Below are positions 11,278 through 21,447 of a DNA stretch of 64,000 nucleotides, in pieces. Position numbers and translations under genes: made by a program. Within the stretch, counting starts at the first letter, position 1; each line of letters opens with the position of its first letter. The notes under the pieces are model-generated. The model was given only the letters and a program-made list of their open reading frames with translations. It was not told the DNA's origin and did no database searches. The stretch comes from Gnetum montanum. Lineage: Eukaryota; Streptophyta; Gnetopsida; Gnetales; Gnetaceae. Where the stretch lies: the NCBI GenBank assembly GCA_015680685.1, contig MNCI01011451.1, positions 1,896 through 65,895 of the forward strand. Direction: 5' to 3'.

Positions 11278-12159
11278 CTCAATTCCTAATTGTAAAATTT
11301 TATGCCCCAGTACAACGCCCTATTGAATCATCAAATGGCTCTTCTTCCAATTGAGCTTTAGGTTGGTTTCAACACATTGTTTCAATACTTGCTCTAACCG
11401 GTTGAGGGCTTGATCAAAGCTTGTCCCATAAGTGGATAAGTCATCCATAACAACTTCTACTCCATTGCCTATTTGTTGTTGAAATATTCTTAGAACTAAT
11501 CGTTGGAATGTGGCAGGGGCATTGCACAAGCCAAAAGGAATTTTTTTGTATGCAAATGTTCCCCAAGGACTAGTGAACATTGTTTTGGCTTGGTCTTCTG
11601 GTGCGATTTGTATTTGGTTGTATCCACTATACCCATCCAAAAAACTATAATAGCGATGCCCTGCTATAGTGTTTAAGACTTGGTCAAAAAATGGCAATGG
11701 GAAGTGATCTTTGAATGTTGCCATATTCAATAGTCTAAAGTCTATACATACCCTCCATTTACCTCCCTTTTTTGGTATGATTACAAGAGGGCTAACCCAT
11801 TCGTTATTAGCAATGGGATAAATGAACCCAGCCTTGAGAAGTTGCTCTATCTCCTCTTTTACTATTTATTTTAACTTCGGGTTCAATCGCCTCTGCGGTT
11901 GTTTGCGAGGCTTCATGGAGGGGTCCATGTAAATCCTATGCTGGCATATCCTAGGGTATATTCCAGTTAGTTCAGGGTATGACCATGCAAAGGCTGTTAA
12001 CCACTTATTTATTACCTTCAGCAAACTTTCTTTTTTCTTGGATGCGAACTTTACGTTGATGATTACTGGTTTTCCATTTTTAAGGGTCATGTATTCCAAG
12101 TTGGTGGGCAATGATTTTAAATATAGGGGCTCTTGTTTAAACTTCTCAAGAATCTCCAA
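11278..12159 (-). pseudogene. Element A reverse transcriptase, nearly open
   Basis: Best preserved coding block in the window. It is open from 12159 to 11866 and from 11730 to 11320; one stop near 11863 and another at the end (about 11320) are the main breaks. Landmarks in order are H-R-I-Y-M-D-P, Q-R-R-L-N-P-K-L-K, E-W-V-S-P-L-V-I-I-P-K-K-G, F-L-D-G-Y-S-G-Y-N-Q-I, W-G-T-F-A-Y-K-K-I-P-F-G-L-C-N-A-P-A-T-F and the catalytic V-M-D-D-L (complement of about 11440-11455). The Q-R-R-L-N-P and A-P-E-D-Q features fit the Athila branch. Confidence 0.92.
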
Positions 12160-12324
12160 CTTCTCCTAATTAATGTTTTCAGGGTTAAGGGCTGGAAGTT
12201 GGCCATAGACCTGCTCAAGTGCATCCATGCTTTCAACGTAAGTACTAGTTATCCCCTCAGTCAGTTCCATGCATGTCATTGAATTTCTCTCTTGGTTAGC
12301 CATCAGCCACTGGGTTTTTTCTTA

Positions 12325-13056
12325 TTATGTGGCTACTGCATATAGACTCTTTTGTATGTCAATATCCTGTGCACACCGATTGCATGCAGGCAATGTTAGA
12401 CTTCTCATCACCCATGATTTCTGCATGCAATGATACCCTATAGCACTATATGCAATGCATGGAACTCTCTTCCTCTCAACTCTTCCAAAACTATTTTTCT
12501 TGGATATTTCTAGGAAAAGATTTCTGATTCCTAGGCGTGCATTGATTGTACTTAGCCATGCCCTTCCCATTATAATTGGGAAATCCCCTTTGTCATTGTT
12601 TATTTGGATCACTAGGAAATCAGCTGGATATGACCAACCACCCACAGTGGTAACAATGTCCTCAACCTGTCCCAAAGGAACAGTGATGGACTGGTCAGCC
12701 AGCTCTAAGCAAATATTTCTCTTCTTGAGTGGAGGCAGGTTCCATGTTTTATACATTTCTTGTGAGATTAAGTTGACTTCGGAACCTGAGTCGAGGAGAG
12801 CCTTATGGGGTTCATTCCCAGTGACTTGGAGATAAACTAGGGGGACCCCAAGATTAGATAATTTCTTGGGAAGGTGGCCAAGCTTGATCCAGTCAGTTAT
12901 GGTATGCGTTAACATAACCATATGCATTGGGCACAATTTCTTGTTTGAAGGGGGTCTTGAAACCTTATTTGGTACGGTGGTGTTTAGGTGTTCAACCGCT
13001 TGTGATGGTAAGGGCTTAGTTGGATTGTTGGCTTTGAAGAAAGGTCGTTTCAGCAT
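12325..13056 (-). pseudogene. Element A protease with N-terminal linker (243-residue open frame)
   Basis: Open for 243 residues. The retroviral-type aspartic protease motif A-L-L-D-S-G-S-E-V-N-L-I-S lies about residues 86-98, and the second conserved block F-P-I-I-M-G-R-A-W-L about residues 160-170. The N-terminal 80 residues form the linker from gag, with L-K-R-P-F-F near the start. Active-site Asp, Ser and Gly are all kept. It belongs to a Gag-Pol polyprotein that is broken on both sides, so a working product is unlikely although the domain itself is open. Confidence 0.85.
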
Positions 13057-13156
13057 AAAACTATTAGGACCAACTGAGAATTAAGGATTGGAAGCCCTCG
13101 TGACATTTGATTTTTGTGGTTGTGTGGGAAATACCCTTGGTGTTGTTGGGGCGATT

Positions 13157-15392
13157 AGTCATGGAGCTACTAGCATGAGAGGTGTGGATGGATTTGGAGG
13201 ATGGTATTTATGTGGGGTGTTCCTTCCTAGAGGGGAAGTTTGGTGATATTCCTGAACTGGGTAGTGATGTTGTGGGATTGTGTAATCCATAGGGTCACTT
13301 GGAGGAATCAGCTGCTGACAAGGGTACTGTAGTTTCAGCGGTGGCATCCCCCATGACTATGGGTATTTCCACTGCTGATGTTGTCTGATGGATTTTGGTG
13401 GAGTTCCACTTAGATAATACATTAAGGGTTGGTGGAAATTTCTTGGGTTACCTTGGGAATAAGGTAACCTACAGGGTGTCTGCCGTTTGTTAAGTCTTGG
13501 GTTAAGTGCATACACCCTAGACTCTTGTAGATGTGAGATAATTGGACAACATCCCTTAGGATGGTCATAGTAGCAGATCTCACATCCACTATCATCGTCT
13601 ATGTCTGAATCCATAACTTCATCGAAGATAGGAATTTTCCCTTTACCCTTGTTATGTGCAGGGCCTGAATTTCTCTTCTTTGTCTTACCTTTGTCACTAC
13701 TTCGTTCCACCTTAGACTCTTCTACAATTTTCAAGACCGTTTCAAGTTTGGAGTCTAAGGAATCCCACAATTGATCCAGCTTAGATGATACTTTTGTTGT
13801 TAGTTTTTGAATCGGCAAGGTTTTCCTATTCACCAAATCTTCGAGTGGTGACTCATCCTCTTCATTGTAAAATTTCACTCCCTTCTTTCGAAGGGAGGGA
13901 TCACAGTTTTATTCTTTAGAACTTTCCCTTTTTCATAGCTCACCTTCTTCTTTTGCTACTTGTTCCAACAAGTGATGTACTTCATGGGCTCTAAGTTATT
14001 ATAGTCTCCCTTGGGCATAAGTCCCAAGGGTTCTTCTAGTTTGATGCCTTAGCCCATCCACGATGTGGCAAAGTTGATCCCGCTATGTGTAACCATGGCC
14101 CGGGCAACAATGTAACAATGTGTAGTAGTGAGCCATGGAAGCATCCAAGGGTTCATGAGTTCCTTGCTTCCAGCCTTGGATCTGCTTACGCAAGTTAGAC
14201 ACTCTAGAGTATGTTTAATATTTATCGTTGAAGAGTTCTAACATCGTTTTCCACCTCCTGATGGTTTTCAGTTCTAAGGACTGGTACCAACTCTCTGCTT
14301 CTTTAATGAGTATCCTTGGAAACAACTTAAGTTTTTTCCACTCATTTTCTATATTTTTCAAGGCACAGGCATTGTGGAATGCCTGTAAATGATGCTGCAG
14401 ATTAGCGTTGTATCCCGCTTTAGATCGTGGGATGTTGTTCATGTTTAAGCATTTGATCCAACTATCTTTTAAATGCCTTGTGGGAATTCTAATAGCCTCC
14501 ATTATGTCAAGCATATTTTGCATTGCAAGTAGGGGTTTTTCATGATCATCTCTTTCATGACACCTATGATGTCTTTGTTGTTCCCTACTTTCCCTTCGTT
14601 CATGCCCTTGTCCTCTCTCTCGACTCTCTCGTGAAGGTCTCCCATTTTTTTACCTTTATCCTCACTGTTATGCTCTCTATGATTATGCCTAGAGCTGGAA
14701 GGAGAGGGTGAGTGATGAGATGAAGGAGAAGAGGAAGGAAAACCATCTTCATGACGATGCTTCTTGCCTTCTCTTCGGCTGCTACGGCCCTGATCATGGT
14801 GACGATCTAAGTGCCCATCCTTATTATGAGTTGTTGTTGCCTCTGTGAACAATTGGTGTTCATGGACATCAGAACCAGGGTTATGTATCGTTGATTGTAA
14901 GTTTTGATACCCAACCTCCTCATCATCGTTAGGAGAGGGAACATCATTTGTTAGAGAACTTGTGATAATGGGTTCCCCATCTCTTATTTCGCTAAGGACA
15001 TGTGGGCCATTGCCCTTCAACAGGGTATGTTGGCTCTCCTGCCTTGAGTCCCTCATACATTGTAAAGCTGTGGGATGGTAATCCCTCACATCAAAATTTT
15101 CTGCAACGTATTCAGCATATACTTCTGTCATGCCAATCTGTGCCAAGGCACGGAGAAGCATGTTTGGGACTACATGATCTAGAGGTAACACGATGTTACC
15201 TTGCAAGTCTCTCTAGCGCATCTGTTCATCTTGATGGAAGATAAAAGTAAAATTGGAAATATACTCATCGAGATGAGTATATTCCACCCTATATTGTTGA
15301 GGAATTAGCTGATTTAGGTTATGTGTTTTTGATTGCCGACTATTCTTTGTATTGTCCCTAGGTGGTGAGTTTCTCTTATGAGAAGAAGACAT
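13157..15392 (-). pseudogene. Element A gag, broken by a few stops
   Basis: The ATG is the complement of 15390-15392 and starts M-S-S-S-H-K-R. An in-frame TAG follows about 60 codons later, then the frame is open 15206-14502 and 14523-14215. It contains G-N-I-V-L-P-L-D-H-V-V-P, a Ser/His/Glu/Lys-rich low-complexity part, the capsid-like A-E-S-W-Y-Q-S-L-E block, and a knuckle C-E-I-C-Y-Y-D-H-P-K-G-C-C (C-x2-C-x3-H-x3-C) in 13357-13878. The C-terminus is Pro/Gln/Tyr rich. Gag forms the particle and binds RNA. Confidence 0.88.
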
Positions 15393-15517
15393 AGTGTCTT
15401 ATCGGTGTGCTAATTTACCGTTATATAATTCTTCTTATTTGATTAACCCGAAGGTTCGTTTAGGCTCCCAATGATGTGAGTGATATCCTATGTTCTATTC
15501 AGTGCACAAACACTTAG

Positions 15518-15535
15518 TCCCCGACAACGGCACCA
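15518..15535 (-). other. Primer-binding site of element A, tRNA-Asp type
   Basis: In sense this reads TGGTGCCGTTGTCGGGGA, one base inside the 5' LTR. It matches the complement of the 3' end of plant tRNA-Asp (TGGCGCCGTTGCCGGGGA) at 16 of 18 bases. Both differences are C to T, as expected from methylcytosine decay. The tRNA sequence is from memory. Confidence 0.88.
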
Positions 15536-15536
15536 A

Positions 15537-16583
15537 TGATGAGTGGCGAGGTACCCCTACACTCAACCATACGAAACGAGCATAGCATGCGCGATCTGGT
15601 CAAACCCACAGACTAAGTGCCTACACACCCCATGAAACACTTGGGGTTGATCATTCGTTGTCTTCCCAGACTTACTTGTAGTTGTCATGGTGTATGGTTA
15701 AGTCCGAGGTATATGATTTTTATAGTCTTTTATGTTTTATGTATCCTATGCTAACAAGGTGAAGGGTTGAGAAACTAATGACTAACTCTAACTAATGAAC
15801 TAAGTCTAAATTACCTAGCGTCAGCATCCGTTCCCACTTACCATACACACCCTGAACCGATGCAACCATGGCTACCAAATGCTAATCATTGCTAGGATCA
15901 CCACGCGTAATGCACATGCTTGAAGTGGTCGTATTGAGGCACTTAACTAGGAGGAAAGGGTTGAGAAAGCTAATCTAGCCTAAGTGCAATGAGTAGCCGA
16001 TTCCTTGATTATCCGTACATATCCTGGTGCATAACTACCACTGGGATTACCAAGTGCAGATCCTAGATACACCACTAGGTTACCAAGTAGTCACACTGAG
16101 ATGCTCGTAATCAAGTCTTACTCATTTTGAGTTGTGATGAGCATCCATTCCTTAACTATCCGTACACATACTTAGATGCTCGTAATCAAGTCGTACTCAT
16201 TTCGTATTACTAAGAGAAATAAATAAATAACATTAAATAAAATCCTATTCCATGCACTGCAAGGTTTATCCAAGAAGTTCGTTTTTATTTTCGTACACAA
16301 CTTGTGTTTAGGTACAATGTTGCTCGAATAAAGATCTATTCACTTTAGGACTCCTACTGTGGGCACATGGAAAATATTCTATCTCTGGAGTGATCAATCT
16401 GCTAGAGTTTCCCTACTTCTAGTCTAGGATGAGAAAACAAGGAAGAGCCACCTCTTATTTATAGAGATGATGGTGCACCACGATATCGAAGGGGAAGACG
16501 CGATATTGTGTACGCGATATTACATGGGATGTGATATCATGACCACTGCGATATCGTAGCCCATGTGATATCACGTCTCATGA
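15537..16583 (-). repeat. 5' LTR of element A (1047 bp)
   Basis: It starts TGATGAGTGG and ends CTCATGA (plus strand). The terminal G differs from the C in the 3' LTR. It is about 12 bp longer than the 3' LTR, chiefly from one more copy of the GATATC-bearing unit near 16558-16575. TATAAATA is the complement of 16456-16463. Confidence 0.92.
16456..16463 (-). promoter_or_regulatory. TATA box of element A 5' LTR
   Basis: TATAAATA in sense, about 120 bp from the start of the LTR and just downstream of the GATATC array. Conserved in position in the 3' LTR (8174-8181) and in G (42674-42681), F (26539-26546 and 50804-50811) and H (53379-53386). Confidence 0.7.
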
Positions 16584-16588
16584 CTTGC
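16584..16588 (+). repeat. Target-site duplication CTTGC, right side of element A
   Basis: Exact copy of 7245-7249. Element B integrase sequence continues right after it. Confidence 0.9.
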
Positions 16589-17050
16589 TAATCTAAGAAA
16601 AACTAAATATCTTTTCTACTACAAGTACCCTTGATCTATAATTAAGATTATCTCAAAAATAATGTCTAATGAATATGAATCTATTATATGAAAATTGATT
16701 GGTAGCTCAAATGAGTAAAGAAGTCCACAAAAAGTACTCCAAATATAAACATGATGCTAGAAATAAGATGAGTATCCATCAAGCCTAGTGATAAAGTCCT
16801 TTATTGTAATACTAGTCATGTTCCAAAAAAGGCTAAGTTCCAAACTTTACGAGAGGGACCTTATATCGTTCATGATACATACTAATCTGGTGCCATGAAA
16901 ATCTACCACCCAACAAACCCACAAAAACTTATTCTCATTAATATTTAACAAGTAAAGCCATTCCATGACTTTCCTTACACTTCCAAAGGCTCTACCATGT
17001 TTACAAAATCATTCAATACCCATTTGATCTTCCAAATCTTCACTTTTGAC
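16589..17050 (+). pseudogene. Element B integrase C-terminus, after element A
   Basis: Continuation of the integrase interrupted at 7249. In shifting frames it shows D-K-V-L-Y, V-P-K-K-A-K-F-Q-T-L-R-E-G-P-Y-I-V-H-D-T-Y (about 16825-16880) and a Thr/Pro-rich end, equivalent to the C-terminus of A at 9200-9540. It ends with the purine-rich TAGTCATGGAGG at about 17054-17066, equivalent to the post-integrase tract of A. Confidence 0.8.
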
Positions 17051-18163
17051 AATAGTCATGGAGGTGTCAAGTTTGACACTTAGGCACCAATTCTTTTTCT
17101 TCTATTTTTATAATTTTCATATTTTTTACCAATTTTTAGATTCTTTACTATCTTTTCCATTGTTTTATACTTTTCTATCTCTTATTTGTCATTCTTTCAT
17201 ATCTTTCAAATTCTTTATACATTCTTCTATTCTTACTCTTTTTATATTATTATTCCTACTCTTTTTCTATAATATTTACTATAGTACATGTACATATTAT
17301 TGTTGATTTTCCAATAAAGTGTAAAGGAATAAAGTAAGATGTAGTTGTAGCAATGTGAATTTCATCCTATGTTATCAAGTTATTAAAGGATTGATTATAT
17401 ATGCGGTGAGACCACATCATCCATCTTCTTATTTCCAATAATAAGAGGTTTTTACCATGACCATAATGACATTCTACTCACAATAAACCTAAAATATACT
17501 TCTGATCATTATGTCTAGATAGAAAAGTGAAGAAAAAAGTGGGAATGAAAAGGGTGTAACATCAAGGAAATTTATGAATTTTCTAAAGCTACTACTATGA
17601 GTCTCATCTTGTTGTTAAGTTGTATAATTCACTTAAGTTCTAACACAAAATAGAAGTATGTCTAAAATAAGCACTACCTTACAATATCACTAGAAATACA
17701 TGTTCTCCATGCTTGAAGGCACTCCTTTCTCCAATGACCAAGTATCCTTTTAAAAAAATAAAGTCTGATATTAATAAACTAATTCCTTGGATTTCATTAT
17801 CAAGTGTTAATACTCCTTTAAGTTGTGGTAGTTTTGTGGTTGTTAGTTTGGGGATGATGTAATGCAATGTCACTAGTAAGTGACATAGACTTGGTTTGAA
17901 TCTTGGATGGAAGGGCCAATGATTAGTTTAACCATACATCACACACATAATTCATTATGCCTATAATAAGAAACTTCACACCCCATTTTCTACAATCCTT
18001 GCTTCTTCCATTCTACCTCACTATTATATACAATCATAATTTAATGGTTTTTGTATAATATAGTATTATTTTCTCATTAAGGTAATACTAACATGTGTGT
18101 CTTGGAAGATATGTATGTTTTAATATTCAACTCCTTGAGTGCCTACGGACACTTGTAGGTGTG
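17051..18163 (+). other. Element B 3' non-coding region
   Basis: No gene is seen. The first 250 bases are T-rich. The rest aligns, with gaps, to the minus strand of element H between about 24890 and 24040, including GGTGTAACATCAAGGAAATT at 17558-17577 and CTTGAATCTTG-like text near 17893. Because H and B share it in the same position after integrase, I treat it as a conserved 3' internal region and not as an LTR. Confidence 0.65.
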
Positions 18164-18220
18164 GTTATACAAGGGCACTAAGGGTTGGAGCCTACTTTGT
18201 TGAGGATCCACTTGTATAAC
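18164..18220 (+). other. Conserved stem-loop in element B
   Basis: Perfect 10-bp arms GTTATACAAG (18164-18173) and CTTGTATAAC (18211-18220) enclose a block related to those in A, F, G and H (GGGCACTAAGGG, then AGCCTACTTTG, then GAGGATCCA). The inner TGGG/CCCA hairpin is decayed here, but the outer stem is intact in this very old element. Confidence 0.7.
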
Positions 18221-18532
18221 TCCTATGCTTCATATCTAATGACTAATTCCACATTGTCTTATGATTTTGAAACACTTATGTGCTTATTGTTACTTTCCTA
18301 TACATTTCTCTTGGATCATACATTTGGCAAATTTTACCAACAATTTTCTATAGACTTTATCGATTTACTTTACCTAAATTCCTTCTTTCACACACTTTTG
18401 ATGATAAATCCTTATATTCAAAGCATCATCCATAACCAAGAATCCTTTAGACCATCTTTCTACCTTCCAGATAATCCATTTCACTTAATTTTCCTGTCAA
18501 AAATCACTCAAAAAAATGAAAAATTTCTATAG
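18221..18532 (+). other. End of element B internal region, unassigned
   Basis: AT-rich. A 115-residue frame is open from 18185 to 18532 but has only a TTG start and no recognised domain. Its place after integrase is where some Athila elements carry an env-like ORF. I do not call it a gene. Confidence 0.3.
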
Positions 18533-19640
18533 TGACATCGTGGCTACTATTGACCTTTTGGTATGTCAAAACCTTAAGTAAAATGAAGAACATAGGATGT
18601 TTATGTGGTGTTGAGTTTACAAGGTAGGATTGTGTGTGGACAAGGACTTCATAAAGACATTATCAAGAACTTGGAGTGAGACAAGATAACATGAGGAAGT
18701 TCAAGAAAATGGATAAGGAACGAAGAATTCATGTGCAAAGAAAGACATCTCTAAGAAATAGTAGACATCTTGGTAAAAATGAAGGCAACATAAGAAAAGA
18801 CATCTTTGAAAAATAGTAGATGTTTTTCTATCTAGAAAGATGATTTTCCTCAAACAAATACATATTCCTAGAAGGAAGGTCAATTGTAGAAAGACATCTT
18901 TCACCAAAAGACATCTTCCCAGAATGGAGGCCAAATGGATAAAGATGTCTCAGTCATGAAGAAGACATCTTTAGTAACCATTACCTAGTTGTTGCATGAA
19001 CTTTGAGATGATTTAGAAACCATAAAGGCTATAAGAAGACATCATTCTCATTGGGAAATGAGCAAGATTTGGTACTCTCATTTTGTAATCATTGTATTCA
19101 TTATTTTTCCTCATTGGACAATCATTTTTCTATTTGTAATTGGTCAAAGTGAGATGTGCCTCAAAGTATAAGGATCAACAAGCTTAGTTGCATTCTTTCC
19201 TTATGATTGTAATTCTCTTATTGCTTTGCAGGGTTGATGTGCTTCCTACAGGAAGGCATCTTACTTGAGCTTGTCAAGATCCTATGGGATTGAGTGATGG
19301 TGTAGTACCACAACACTTTGGAGCAAAGCTCAAGTTGTAAAGATAGTGGGATATTTAAAGCCACATTCTAAGCTTGTTGGGACATTGCAGGGTTGAGTAG
19401 ATTTGTAGCATCAAATCACTCTTGAGCAAAGCTTAGAGATTATACAGGGTGTGGGACCCTTCAAGCCATATTTTGGAAAGAACAAAGTCTAAAGGTATGC
19501 TTGTGAACTATCCTCTAAGTGTGGACTATCCAAGTTGGGAAACCATGTTATATTTTATGTGTACTTTGTGTAAAATATTTTTCTGTTTGGAAAACTTATT
19601 CATCCCCCCCTTCTAAGTTCAATGATCCTTAGCTATGATG
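18533..19640 (+). repeat. LTR-like segment with clustered AAGACATCTT motifs
   Basis: About ten copies of GACATCTTT or its variants are scattered over 18740-19045, inside a segment with GGTTGATGTGCTTCC-type text and ending near 19596-19615 in a C-run followed by TTCTAAGTTC. A C-run near the end is common in plant Copia LTRs, so this may be a solo LTR inserted near the end of B. I could not find convincing target duplications. Confidence 0.35.
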
Positions 19641-21187
19641 CATGATGCCTTGCGACATCACATCAATGATGTTGTATCTATGATTTATCCTATATAAACC
19701 CTTTATAAATACATGCAAGGAGTTAGAAAATTTTTCATTCTTTTCATTTCAAGCATAGGGAGTTCATGTTGTTTTTCTAACCCTCTAGCACCCAAACTTC
19801 TGAGCTTCATAACTTCCTCATTGTAGCTCTAATTTATGTGATTTTTTAATCCTATTAATCACAAAGTGGCCAACTCACTTGTGGGGGAGAGTACTACATG
19901 TAATCTATGCAATTAGCATCAAAATCTTCGAACACTTGGAAGAACATATTAAGAATAAGAACAATAAGAATTAATTATGCTCTAACTAAATAACCAAATA
20001 AAGGCTAATGAAATTAACAATCCTTCCCAATTAACCATTCAAATACACATAAAACTAGAAATTAACAATTGTGAGAGATCATGAAGAACAAAAATACTAA
20101 GAATATAATAATTAAGAATTTCTTTTCAAAATTTTAAAAATTTTTCTAACTTTACAATCTTAATTAGAGCTAAAAGGTAGTAAAATGATATATTTTGATC
20201 AAATCCAAGAATCTGAGAGAGGACTATGAATCATTAGGAAGTTATTTGAAATCCTTGGGTAATTTTTACATGGATTATTTATGATTATAGATATCTCCTA
20301 AAAGAATTATAGCCGAAGGATCCCTTGCAAAAAAGAGGTAAGAAACCCAAAGGAAAAGAACAAGTTTTGTAGCATCTAGAAAATTCGGTCACTAGAAAAC
20401 CAAAAATCCTAGGTGTAATAGCCTAATCTTGGATTCCAAGGGCCTTCAAAAATAGGATCCATTGTATCATAGATCATCTAGTCGATTACCTAGGGACTTA
20501 TGAAGTATAAATAAGGAAAATAAAATTGCAAATTCAATATAAAATAAACATGGAAATTAAACTTGGAATAAAATATACACAACAAATAAATTGGAAAACT
20601 TTATTAAAATAGCAAAAATGCTTAAATTTTAGATTTTTTTAATGTATAGATTGTGTACTAAAATGCACAAGAAAACTGTTTGAATGAAGCTTGAAGCATA
20701 TTAGAGCTGGTAGGTTTTATTTGTAGTCAAACTTCATGATCCAAGTACTTCCTAACTCCAATCTCTTATAACTCCTTGTTGGCTTCTATTCAAATCTACA
20801 ACTTTGGCTACTGGTGGTGTAAATGGTGGTATAATCTCTTATTCCAGTGGTACTATGCTAAGAGTCTTTGGCGCTTAATATAGATGCCAAATGGAACTCA
20901 AGCTCTCAAGATTGCAAAAGGCTATTAATTATAAAGGTTTGGAAGAAAATGCTTTCAAAGCTTGCAAAGAAAATGTTTGAAACATGAATATGGTATTCAA
21001 GCTTGGCTTTTATAGGTTTTAGGTTGCTAATTTTAGGTTGCAAATTTCTTCCATGATTACTGATAAATTGACATTGGTTGCAGGTGTAATAGCTATGATT
21101 CTAGTGTAGTTAACCATTTATGGCAAGTTTTGATACACAAAAGCTAGCAAACCCCACATTCATACTAAAAATAGTAAAATGAATTTT
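19641..21187. other. AT-rich intergenic stretch, possible LTR fragment at its left
   Basis: No gene is seen. The left part (19637-19900) has a CTTTATAAATAC box and could be the start of the 3' LTR of B, but it lacks a polypurine tract before it, so this is weak. The rest is A-rich and unassigned. Confidence 0.35.
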
Positions 21188-21447
21188 GGGACTATGCTGG
21201 CCTTTATCCCAACTATGTTGGCCTTCGAGGACTATGTTGGCTTTGTTGTAATCTACTGTGAAATGCAGTGACTATGCTAGTCATACTATAGCTACTAGAA
21301 ATCCCTGATGACTACGTTGGCCATGCTACCACAACTAAAAAATTATAATGCCTACGCTGGCCACTATTGGAAAAATAAAAAACCTAACAACTCCAATGTT
21401 GGATGTGTGTAGCTACGCTGGGTTTTGTGGTGACTATGCTAGGTTTT
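21188..21447. repeat. Cluster of eight degenerate ACTATGCTGGCC motifs
   Basis: Copies of a 12-base motif, CTAYGYTGGCC or close variants, occur near 21191, 21212, 21231, 21270, 21309, 21350, 21412 and 21431 with irregular spacing of 16-60 bases. Reading frame is not conserved across copies, so a coding repeat is unlikely. The origin is unknown. Confidence 0.6.

Larger units (their letters stand above)
7250..16583 (-). mobile_element. Element A: complete Athila-like Ty3/gypsy LTR retrotransposon, 9.3 kb
   Basis: This is the only element in the window with both LTRs, primer site, polypurine tract and all coding domains in order. Read on the minus strand it runs 5' LTR (15537-16583), primer-binding site, gag, protease, RT, RNase H, integrase, a 0.9-kb non-coding stretch, polypurine tract, 3' LTR (7250-8284). 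A perfect 5-bp duplication (CTTGC) flanks it inside the integrase of element B. Over the first 190 bases the two LTRs differ at about 14 sites by eye, mostly C/T and G/A changes, so the insertion is old. The coding regions carry several stops and frameshifts, so it is not autonomous now. Confidence 0.93.
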
